This document shows, piece by piece, positions 1-7,100 of a stretch of DNA of 7,278 bases; the first letter of the stretch is position 1, and every line of letters begins with the position of its first letter. The notes under the pieces are model-generated. The model made no database searches. It saw only the letters and a program-made list of their open reading frames with translations, and was not told the DNA's origin. The stretch is from contig JBQTIM010000221.1 in the NCBI GenBank assembly GCA_052388135.1, positions 1-7,278 of the forward strand. The letters are read 5' to 3'. The stretch comes from JBQTIM01 sp052388135. Its GTDB lineage: Bacteria > Elusimicrobiota > Elusimicrobia > FEN-1173. The position numbers and the translations under genes were made by a program.

Positions 1-487
1 GCCGACCTGATGGAAGGCCTCCCGGGTGGGGCGCGGGGGGAGACTGTCTTTGGACCCCCCAATGTGAAGAGTTAGGGGGGCGGCCGGCCGTTAAATCTCG
101 GTGCGTCAGCGCGCCGCCGCCGGAAGGCGCTTTTCCCCCCTTGTATTGAAAACGTATCTCCTGCACTAAGGCGTCATCGACGTTTTGCAGGGGAGGCCGG
201 CGGGACAAGGCCGGGGGAGAGAAGCGGAGCAGGACGCCGGCCGGCGACGACTGGGCCTCGTCGGAATAGGCGAGGCGCTTGTCGCTTTGAACGACCACCC
301 GGGACGAGCCTCCGCCGCTTTGCACCGAAACGCTTTCCACCGTGGGAGGCGCGGGGGCGGCCGCCACGGTACGGACGAAAAAGGCCAGGGGCAACGCGAG
401 CGCCCATGGGCGGAGATCAACGACGGCGGACAAAAACGGGAGCCGGAAGCCGCCGTCTTTCCGAAGCAGCCCCCCCCGGCCGCTCAC
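1..487 (-). CDS. Exported AMIN-domain protein, N-terminal part (runs off the window)
   Basis: This frame is open from a GTG at 487-485 to the window edge (162 codons). The GTG overlaps the TGA of the upstream TPR gene as GTGA and has an AGGAAGAGG Shine-Dalgarno 5 bases upstream, which decides the start; a TTG at residue 19 is in frame but lacks one. Residues about 26-44 form a signal peptide with hydrophobic core WALALPLAFF and a likely cut after VAAA. Residues about 50-120 match the AMIN pattern: alternating strands VESVSVQS and SRVVVQSDKRLAYS, then PAGVLLRFSP, then VQEIRFQYKGG. AMIN domains bind peptidoglycan and target periplasmic proteins such as amidases (AmiC) and PilQ-type secretins; the missing C-terminus would tell which applies. 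After residue 121 the sequence becomes Gly/Pro/Ser-rich and less protein-like, so either a linker or a frameshift is possible. The gene itself is likely; the AMIN call rests on pattern alone. Confidence 0.62.
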   Translation of the reverse strand, partial: MSGRGGLLRKDGGFRLPFLSAVVDLRPWALALPLAFFVRTVAAAPAPPTVESVSVQSGGGSSRVVVQSDKRLAYSDEAQSSPAGVLLRFSPPALSRRPPLQNVDDALVQEIRFQYKGGKAPSGGGALTHRDLTAGRPPNSSHWGVQRQSPPAPHPGGLPSGR

Positions 488-1833
488 GACGCCCTCTTCC
501 TGTTTTCAGCCAGCGCCTTGATGAGAGCCTGGCGGGCTTTTTGATAGTCGGGGTTCACCTTAAGCGTGTCTTGCCAAAGCCGGATGGCGCCGGGCGCGTC
601 GCCTTGCGCGTAGGACTCCAGGCCGCGGTTGTAAAAGCCCTCCGCGATGTGGATCCGCTTCTTGCGTATGTCTTCCAGGGCCGCGGCGGCGCGGCCGTCG
701 GAGGGGTTGCTTTCGACGTGCCGCTCGAGATATTCGATGGCTTCGGTGTAGCGCTCTTCGCGGGCGAACCGCATGGCTTTTTCGTAGCGGCTTTCGTCCG
801 AAGCGCCGGAATAGGGATTGGTGAGGTAAGACTCGGGGGCCAAAACGACGGTCCCGTCGCCCGACGGCGCGTAAACGTAGGCGTCCGTCCGCCGGTCCCG
901 CAGGCGGATGCGGCTGCGGTAATCCCGCGCCAGCGTGTTTTCCGGATCGATCTCCAGGACCATTTCCCAGAGTTTCATGGATTTCCGATATTCCTTCTCA
1001 ATGTACGCGTCCATGGCCTGGCGGGTGAGCGCTTTGGCCTCCTCGTCGCGGCGGCGGGAGCGGCTCTCCCGCGCGGCTTCCCGGGCCTGGGCGATGCCTT
1101 CGCGCGCCACGGCGTTGCCCGGGTCCAGGGCCAAAAGTTTTTCCCACGCCGAAACGGCCGTTTCGTATTCGCCGTTGCGCAGGCTCGCCCACGCCTCGCC
1201 GCTCAAGGCGTTCATGCGCTCGTCCCGGTCCTGCTCCACCTGGTTGCGCCGCGCCTGCACGGCGTAGGCCGCAAGGGCGACGCGGTCGGGATCGAAGGCG
1301 TAGACCTGCTCCCAAACCTCGGCGGCGGGCAGCCAATTCCCCTTCAGATAGTCGGAAACTCCCTGAAGATAAAACCACTCGCTGGTTTTGGGCTTGGCCC
1401 GCGCCTGCCGTTTCGCGACGCGCGCGGAGAGTTTGCGCGAAAGGGAAAGCGCCTCCGGATGATGGGGAACGCGCCGGAGCACCCCGCGCAGGCGGTCGGC
1501 CGCTTCCACCCAGTCTTCCCTGTCCAAAAGCCAGCGGGCGGATTTCAGGGCGGGCGCCTCCCGCCGGCGGGCGTTCTCAATGACCAGCTTCCGCTTCCTT
1601 TGGGCGCTCTTGAGCCCCTGGAGGGCGGTTTCGTTGCGGCGGTCGCGCTGCAGAACTCTCTGAAAAAGCTGAATGGACTGCTCGTAACTTTCGTCCAGAT
1701 ACGCCTCGAGCGCCTCCTGAAGCAAGGGGGACCAGGAGACGGCCCGGGAGGCGCCGGAAGAAGCGCCGGCCGGCGCGGAGGTCATCCACAGGGCGGCCGA
1801 TGCGGCGAGCAAGGCAAGGCGGACGGTTTTCAT
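484..1833 (-). CDS. Exported tetratricopeptide-repeat protein (449 aa)
   Basis: The protein has a signal peptide (MKTVRLALLAASAALW core, likely cut after residue 24, APAGA) and then almost only helical TPR units, so it should be a periplasmic or envelope-attached scaffold. No lipobox cysteine is seen. Recognisable TPRs lie near residues 36-75, 95-130, 153-185, 210-248, 268-304, 347-385 and 398-436, several with the ending 'W..vL.lDP.N..Ar'. A non-TPR linker at about 316-346 (rich in Tyr, Pro, Gly, Ser) splits the array into two parts. The ATG at 1833 was chosen because the signal peptide begins there; a TTG 42 bases further upstream only adds a polar leader. The stop overlaps the next gene start. 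The units resemble those in the PorV-TPR protein upstream. No catalytic motif is visible, and the partner protein is unknown. Confidence 0.88.
   Translation of the reverse strand: MKTVRLALLAASAALWMTSAPAGASSGASRAVSWSPLLQEALEAYLDESYEQSIQLFQRVLQRDRRNETALQGLKSAQRKRKLVIENARRREAPALKSARWLLDREDWVEAADRLRGVLRRVPHHPEALSLSRKLSARVAKRQARAKPKTSEWFYLQGVSDYLKGNWLPAAEVWEQVYAFDPDRVALAAYAVQARRNQVEQDRDERMNALSGEAWASLRNGEYETAVSAWEKLLALDPGNAVAREGIAQAREAARESRSRRRDEEAKALTRQAMDAYIEKEYRKSMKLWEMVLEIDPENTLARDYRSRIRLRDRRTDAYVYAPSGDGTVVLAPESYLTNPYSGASDESRYEKAMRFAREERYTEAIEYLERHVESNPSDGRAAAALEDIRKKRIHIAEGFYNRGLESYAQGDAPGAIRLWQDTLKVNPDYQKARQALIKALAENRKRAS
493..501 (-). promoter_or_regulatory. Ribosome binding site for the AMIN gene
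   Basis: AGGAAGAGG on the minus strand lies inside the last codons of the TPR gene, 5 bases before the GTG at 487. It is the clearest Shine-Dalgarno among the starts visible in this window. Together with the 4-base stop/start overlap it supports translational coupling of the two genes. Confidence 0.6.
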
Positions 1834-1849
1834 GGGCGAAGGGACGGCG

Positions 1850-1871
1850 GGCCGCAGCGTGAACAGCGGCC
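1850..1871. repeat. Inverted repeat close to the TPR gene start
   Basis: The arms GGCCGC (1850-1855) and GCGGCC (1866-1871) are separated by 10 bases and could form a 6-bp GC-only stem in the leader RNA, ending 16 bases before the ATG. It could affect ribosome access. GC-rich inverted repeats of this size are common by chance at this base composition. Confidence 0.2.
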
Positions 1872-1899
1872 GCAACGGAGGCCGTTTTCGGAGGTCAGA

Positions 1900-1911
1900 G
1901 AAGACGTCTTC
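1900..1911. repeat. 12-bp perfect palindrome in the leader
   Basis: GAAGACGTCTTC reads identically on both strands. It sits about 14-25 bases downstream of the transcription start predicted from the promoter-like pair, a position where an operator could act. With no loop it would be a protein site rather than an RNA hairpin. One copy only was noticed, so chance cannot be excluded. Confidence 0.25.
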
Positions 1912-1931
1912 GGCACCGGGAGTCCTGACTA

Positions 1932-1960
1932 AGTCTTCCTCGAATTCGCCGGTTTGTCAA
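1932..1960 (-). promoter_or_regulatory. Possible sigma70-type promoter for the TPR and AMIN genes
   Basis: On the minus strand a perfect TTGACA (1960-1955) is followed after 17 bases by AAGACT (1937-1932), which matches the -10 consensus at only 3 of 6 positions. Transcription would start near 1925, giving a leader of about 90 bases. The perfect -35 with ideal spacing in a GC-rich background is suggestive, but the weak -10 keeps confidence low. Confidence 0.3.
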
Positions 1961-1998
1961 TGCAAAAGTGAAGTTCGGCGGTTCCATCTCCGGCAGGA

Positions 1999-3960
1999 TT
2001 AAGGCTCGGATCGCTCGGAAATGCGCTCCAGGCCGCGCTTGGCTTCCAGGTTCTCCGGGTCGAGCTCCACGGCTTTTTCCCAGAGGCTTCTGGCCTTGTC
2101 GGGATCTCCGCCCAGGAAGGCTTCCAAGCCCTCTTTGTAGAACGTCTGGGATTCGTCCTTGCGTTGGGTGCCGAGCCGCGAGCGGACTTTCTCCAAGGCG
2201 GCTCTGGCTTCCGGATGATCCGGCTTGAGGCGGATGGCTTCGCGATAATTGCGGTCGGCGGTGGGCCATTCGCCGGCCTGCGCCGCTTCGTTGCCCCGTT
2301 GATAAGCGGCCTTGGCCAAGATGTCCCGGGACAGGGAGCGATAGCGCTTGGCTTCGGCGTTTTCGGGATCGAGCCGCAGGACATCCTCGAACAGGCTCAT
2401 GGCGGAGGAATAATCTTCCTTTTGGAACGCGGCGAGGCCCGCGTGGTAGATGGGCCGCACGGTTTCCAAAACTTCCCGCTGGCGCGCCTCGGTCTCGGCC
2501 TTGACCATGAGCCCCTCGGTCCGCGTCAACTGCTCGCGCGCCTCGAGATGCTCGGGGTTGATCACCAAAACCTTTTGGAACTGCTCCTTGGCCAGCTTGT
2601 AATCGCCGGACGCGAAGTAGCGCATGCCCGTTTCGTAGAAGGTTTGCGCCAGCCCGGAGAACCGGTCCTCGATGCGCTTCAAGTAGGTCTTGGCGCCCAC
2701 GTGGCCGGGCTGCAGGGCCAGGATGGCGTCGAACTCCCGCCGCGCCGGCACCAGCTCGTCCACGAGGAAATGCTGCTCGCCGCGGGAGAAATGTTCGTCG
2801 ATCTGGATCTGCAGGTGCTCCCGCCGCGACGCGTCCTCCAGGTCCTTGAACTCTTGCTGGATGCGGCGCATCAAAACGCGCGACGGCCTGTGCCAGGGGG
2901 CCACGCCGACGATCTGGTTGGCCTGCATGTAGGCTTCCACCAGATACCCCTGGGCGTAGCGGGCTTCGGCCTTCTCGTAGGCCTGGCGGATCTGGTCCTG
3001 CACCTGGGCTTTTTTGTAGTTCTTGCCGAAACGGAACCCCAGGCTCACGCGGTGGCTGTCGCCCAATTTTCCGAAAGGAACGAAAGCGTAGTCCAAATGG
3101 AGGCGCTCGTTGCCGAAGCCGGCGCCGTAGGTGAGGCCGGAATCCAAATCGTTGCGGCCGTTGTGGCCCAGCCGGAAAGCCGCCAAGTTCCAGAGGCGGT
3201 ACTCAAACCCGAAATTGAGGGACATGTCGTTGTCGGAAGGAAGAACCATATCCGAAGCCACGGTCATGTGGGAGAAAATGGGATAGGCGAGGCCCAGCTT
3301 CATGATGCGCGGCAAATCGCTTTTTTCGCTTTCGAACTGAATGCCCGATCCCAAATTTTGAACCACGAAGCCGGACCGCAGGCGCTGGAACAGGCCCTCG
3401 CGCGCCTCGTAAAGGAACCCCAGGTCCAGCATGGGAGCCGTGGCGGAATCCTGCCCGAGTTTTTTCTGGAGGAATTTCACGCTGGCGCCCGTTTTGAGGC
3501 CGCCGAACCAGCCCATCTCCTCCCAGGATTTTCCCCAGGCCAAGGAGGCCAGGGTGTCGGAGGCGGCCAGATCGCCCGTTTTCACGCCGGACTCATCGTA
3601 ACCGTTGATGCCGTCCACCGAGAGGCGGGACAGGCCCGCCGCCAGGGAACCCATGGTGCGCGTCGGCTGAACGTAATAGAGGACGTCATGGTGGATGCTT
3701 TGGAAGTAGTTGTTGCGCATGAAAGCCACTTCGTTTTGGGTCAGCTCCGCCAAACCGGCCGGGTTCCAATAAACGGTCATGGCGTCGGGAGAGGTGGCGG
3801 TTTGAGCCTCTCCCATGGAAACCCCGCGCCCGCCGACCCCCATTTTGAGGAAATTTGCAGAGCTGGAACCGGGGCCCTTGGCGTTGGCCGTTGCGGCGGC
3901 TCCCCCTAAAGCGAGGGAAAAGATCAAAATAATAGCCTTATTTGATCCCTTTATTTTCAT
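1999..3960 (-). CDS. PorV/PorQ-type outer-membrane barrel fused to a TPR domain (653 aa)
   Basis: A signal peptide (residues 1-27, likely cut after ATANA) leads into the PorV/PorQ (UPF0164-like) signature: FLKMGVGGRGVSMGEA at about 37-52 and MTVYWNPAGLAEL at 61-73. Alternating amphipathic strands continue to SHRVSLGFRFG (302-312), a typical barrel end with a terminal aromatic. Residues about 318-650 are helical, with clear TPRs near 440-475, 504-540, 550-586 and 605-645. In type IX secretion PorV is an outer-membrane protein that carries cargo by binding its C-terminal domain; plain PorV proteins are much shorter and lack TPRs. With an even number of strands the TPR half would face the periplasm. 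The ATG at 3960 starts the signal peptide; 90 more in-frame codons upstream are open but overlap the previous gene and have no export signal. The Shine-Dalgarno is weak. Its neighbour upstream is a candidate cargo. The fold is confident, the secretion role inferred. Confidence 0.88.
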   Translation of the reverse strand: MKIKGSNKAIILIFSLALGGAAATANAKGPGSSSANFLKMGVGGRGVSMGEAQTATSPDAMTVYWNPAGLAELTQNEVAFMRNNYFQSIHHDVLYYVQPTRTMGSLAAGLSRLSVDGINGYDESGVKTGDLAASDTLASLAWGKSWEEMGWFGGLKTGASVKFLQKKLGQDSATAPMLDLGFLYEAREGLFQRLRSGFVVQNLGSGIQFESEKSDLPRIMKLGLAYPIFSHMTVASDMVLPSDNDMSLNFGFEYRLWNLAAFRLGHNGRNDLDSGLTYGAGFGNERLHLDYAFVPFGKLGDSHRVSLGFRFGKNYKKAQVQDQIRQAYEKAEARYAQGYLVEAYMQANQIVGVAPWHRPSRVLMRRIQQEFKDLEDASRREHLQIQIDEHFSRGEQHFLVDELVPARREFDAILALQPGHVGAKTYLKRIEDRFSGLAQTFYETGMRYFASGDYKLAKEQFQKVLVINPEHLEAREQLTRTEGLMVKAETEARQREVLETVRPIYHAGLAAFQKEDYSSAMSLFEDVLRLDPENAEAKRYRSLSRDILAKAAYQRGNEAAQAGEWPTADRNYREAIRLKPDHPEARAALEKVRSRLGTQRKDESQTFYKEGLEAFLGGDPDKARSLWEKAVELDPENLEAKRGLERISERSEP

Positions 3961-4121
3961 CGGATTCTTTTGGATTTTCCCCCGCGGCTTTGTGTTCACG
4001 CCCTTATGAATGCAACGGAGTGACCAGGAAGGTGGCCGTCTGCCGTCATTAGATACCGAAAATTGCCTTGCTGGGCGTGGCGAAATCGTCGTTCTCAACG
4101 CCAAAGGCCTGGCGGAGGCAT
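3961..4121 (-). other. Intergenic gap between the FN3 protein and PorV-TPR genes
   Basis: No terminator with a T-run is visible; the only hairpin noticed is a 5-bp stem (CGCCA/TGGCG, near 4100-4115). A TCTAAT (minus strand, 4053-4048) fits a -10 box at 5 of 6 positions but has no recognisable -35 upstream. Co-transcription of the flanking genes therefore remains open. Confidence 0.35.
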
Positions 4122-7100
4122 TCAGCGAACAATAAGGAGTTTCCCCGTCTTCTTCTGCTCGTTGTTTTCGATGAGGTAGAGGTATACGTCGCTGGCCAGA
4201 GGCTCTCCGTGCTGGTTGGTGACGTCCCACTTAAGCTCGCCGTCGCCGTCGCTTTCCTTTAACTCCCGGACCAACTCTCCGCTCACGGTGTATATCCGTA
4301 TGGTCGCCAGGCTGGAGATGTGCCGGAAAGTGATCTGCCGATGGCCCAAAGAGGGCTTAAAGGGGACGGGGAAAGCGTAGGCCGCCGCCAGGTCCAGGGC
4401 CGGCGCCCCGATGATGCCGTAGACGCTGAAATGAGGCGCGCGCGCCGTGACGGTGTTGCGGACCGGGTCCACTTGGCTGCCGGGAATCCGCACCCAGGAT
4501 TTCGTCTCCTCGTCCAGCCAGGAAAGGTGCAGGGCCGACTCCTTCACGGGCGGGGAAGTGCCGTCCACGTAGCCGTCGTTGTCGGCGTCGGGGTAGCCCA
4601 GCGTCATGGTCACGCCTCCGGAGAACCGGCCTTCGGCGCGCCGGCCTCCGGAGTCGTAGAGGTTGAACTCCTTGATGGTGATGGGCTGGGCGTAGGCGCC
4701 GTTGTTGCCCCGCTCGCTGGCCAGCGCGTCCACGATCAACGACGGCAGGCGGGCCGGCGACGCCATGGGGAACCGCACCGGGTCGCCGTTGATGGCGCAG
4801 CCCATGAAGCCGTCGTGGCCCCAGGCCCGGACCGGGAACTCCACGCGGACCGTCTCGTCGTCGCTCAGCATGACGTTGAAAACGCTCGGGTTCATGATGG
4901 TGTAGAAGCGGGCCCGCAGGGGCGCCCGCAGGGGATTGAAGTTTCTGTCGACGGCGTTGGTGGTGCTGCGCACTTCGTAGAGATGCCCGTACAGCAGGTC
5001 CTCGTCCGGCGTGATCTTGACTTCCGATTCGCCGGTCATGGAGACGCCGGCGCTGACGGGAATTTCCCGCGGCTCTCCCAGGTTGTCGCGGACGCAGAAC
5101 AGCCGGAGGCCGGGGCCGGTCGTCATGCGGGGGCCGTGCATGGCCTCGTCGAACCGCACGAAAATGTCCGGGCGCAGGCCCACGGTAACAGTCATGTGAG
5201 CCCGAGCCGACGGGATGGCCACGCTGACGCCGCCGTAGGAAACCGACAAAGCTCCCGGGAACTCGGCGTCCCTCTCGGCGCGGTAAACGAAAGGCGCCGA
5301 AGCGTCGCTCCAGTTCCCCGCCTCGTCCCGGGCGCGGACCTTGAAGTAATAGGTCGTGCCGTAGGCCAGAGGGCCCGGAATGGCGACGCCCGGCGACGCC
5401 AGGGAGATGCCGGCGTCCACCGCCGCCGTGGGCGGCTCCACCGCGGGATCCGTGCTGAAGCTGTAGGCGTAGCCCGCGATGGGGCTGCGGTGGGCGGGAA
5501 GGCCCTGGCTGTTGTCCGTCGTCCAGGTGAAATACGGGTCCTGGTCGGGCGTCGGCATGGTGATGGGCGTGGGATCGGCGGCGTCGAACTGCCCGGCCAC
5601 CGACGTCACGGCCGGTTTTTGGAGGTCGACTTTCACTCGGAAGGATAGGCCGCCCAACCTGTCTCCGTGCGCGACCAAAGTGGGCGGCAAGAAACTGTCG
5701 CCCAGGATGTTCAAATAATATTCGCCCTCGCCGGCCGCCCGGAAGCCCGCCAGGTCCCCCGTGTAATTGGCCGAACCGGACCCGGGGCACGACGTGTCGG
5801 GACAGTGCTCCGGCGCCGGGGAAGGGCTGTTGATGCCGCTCCAGCCCGGATCGGTTTCCTCCACCGAGGCCGGGCCGCCCGACGAGAACGTGTAATGGAA
5901 GTGGTAGGAGCCATGGGCAGTGAATGGAATGAGCGTATTGTTCACCCAAACGTCCCTGACCCGGCTGACGGTGGCGCTGACGTCGCCCAAGTAGATCAAA
6001 GGCACGCCGGAGAAAGTCCTCGTCAGCGCGGCGGGCCCCGGCTCCGTCGGAATGCCGGCGAAGCCCGGCAGGATTTCCCCTCGGTCTCCGTTCCGTGCGT
6101 AAACGGCGAACTGATAGCGCGCGCCGGAGAGCAAGCCCGTGCTGATGATGACGCCGTTGGAAGGCCATTCATCCCCGAACTCACCCCACACGGGATCGTT
6201 GAGCGAGGTGAACGTGGACGTGCTGTAAATCGGGACCGGCGAGCCTCCGACGATTTTGGTGCCTAGGCTCGAGGGCCGAAGGAAGAAACCCGCCAGGCTG
6301 ACGTCCGACGGCAGGGAATCCGCGACGATTTGCACGGCGAATTGCGTCCTGTCGGGAGCGGCGGTGGGATTGGTGCCTGAAGAAATCGTCATAATGACCG
6401 ACGACTGAGTGTCCGTGCCGCCGCCGGGGGCGGCGGGCGCCGGCGGCGAGGCGGCGCGGGTGCGCGTCGAGCCCAGCGCCACGTACGCGGACGGCACGCC
6501 GTTGCGGTTCACCGCCCGCGCTTCGTAGATGTGGAGCGTGTTCGTGGCCAGGTCGACGTCCGTCCAGGCCGTTCCGGCCAGCGTGGCCGTGTGGCCTCCG
6601 GGCTGAACGTCTCGTATTTCATAGCGAGTGTCCGGCGGATTGCCGTTCTCCGTCCAGGACACCGAGATGGTGCGCGTCGATGTGTCGAAAGCCTCGAAAA
6701 GGGGCGGAGCCGCCAAAGTGGAGGTGGCGCCCAGCTGCACGAAGCCCGATTCCAGGCCCAACTGGTTCAGGGCCGCCGCGCGGAAGTAATAGGACGTATT
6801 GTTGGCAAGGCCGGACAGAAACGCGCTCAAAGCGGTCGTGTCGGAGCTGGAAACCACGGGCAGAAAGTCGGTCCCCGTGGCCGCCTGGACCCTGTAGACC
6901 GTCCCCGGCGGGTTGGAGTTGGCGGCCCAGCGGACGGAGATGGAGCTCGTCTGGACCGAAACGAAGGACGGGGGGTTGAGGGCCGGATCGTTGGCCAGAG
7001 TCGCCGTGAAGGCGGAGACGAGGGCGGACCCCGCCGAAGAACCGTTCCCCACGGCCTGCACATGGAGGTGATACAGCGTGTTGGTGCTGAGGGCTACGTT

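Larger units (their letters stand above)
1834..1998 (-). other. Intergenic leader before the TPR gene
   Basis: This 165-bp gap separates the PorV-TPR gene from the exported TPR gene. No stem followed by a T-run is visible, so read-through from upstream is possible. It does hold a promoter-like pair and two inverted repeats, listed separately. No strong Shine-Dalgarno precedes the ATG at 1833. Confidence 0.5.

Noticed and set aside
166..420. Two short minus-strand frames (166-420 and 174-407)
   Set aside because: Both are Arg/Pro-rich shadows of the AMIN frame, which has a signal peptide, a Shine-Dalgarno and a coupled start.
406..1932. Plus-strand open frame of 508 codons
   Set aside because: It is antisense to the TPR gene, whose minus-strand reading gives a signal peptide and regular TPRs. 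The plus frame gives Gly/Arg/Val-rich sequence with no domain, as expected for a shadow in GC-rich DNA.
2164..3909. Plus-strand open frame of 581 codons
   Set aside because: It is antisense to the PorV-TPR gene. The translation is low in aromatic residues and shows no recognisable fold, while the minus strand is clearly coding.
4100..4115. Small hairpin after the FN3 gene as a terminator
   Set aside because: The stem is only 5 bp and no T-run follows it on the minus strand.
3961..4230. 90-codon in-frame extension upstream of the PorV-TPR start
   Set aside because: It overlaps the end of the FN3 gene in a different phase, has no export signal, and would bury the signal peptide that begins at 3960.
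4320..5648. Plus-strand open frame of 442 codons
   Set aside because: It lies opposite the FN3 protein and gives Arg/Gly/His-rich sequence without domains.
4357..6168. Minus-strand open frame of 603 codons in another phase of the FN3 gene
   Set aside because: Arg/Pro/Gly-rich shadow; the overlapping frame contains FN3, Big_5-like and sorting-like domains.
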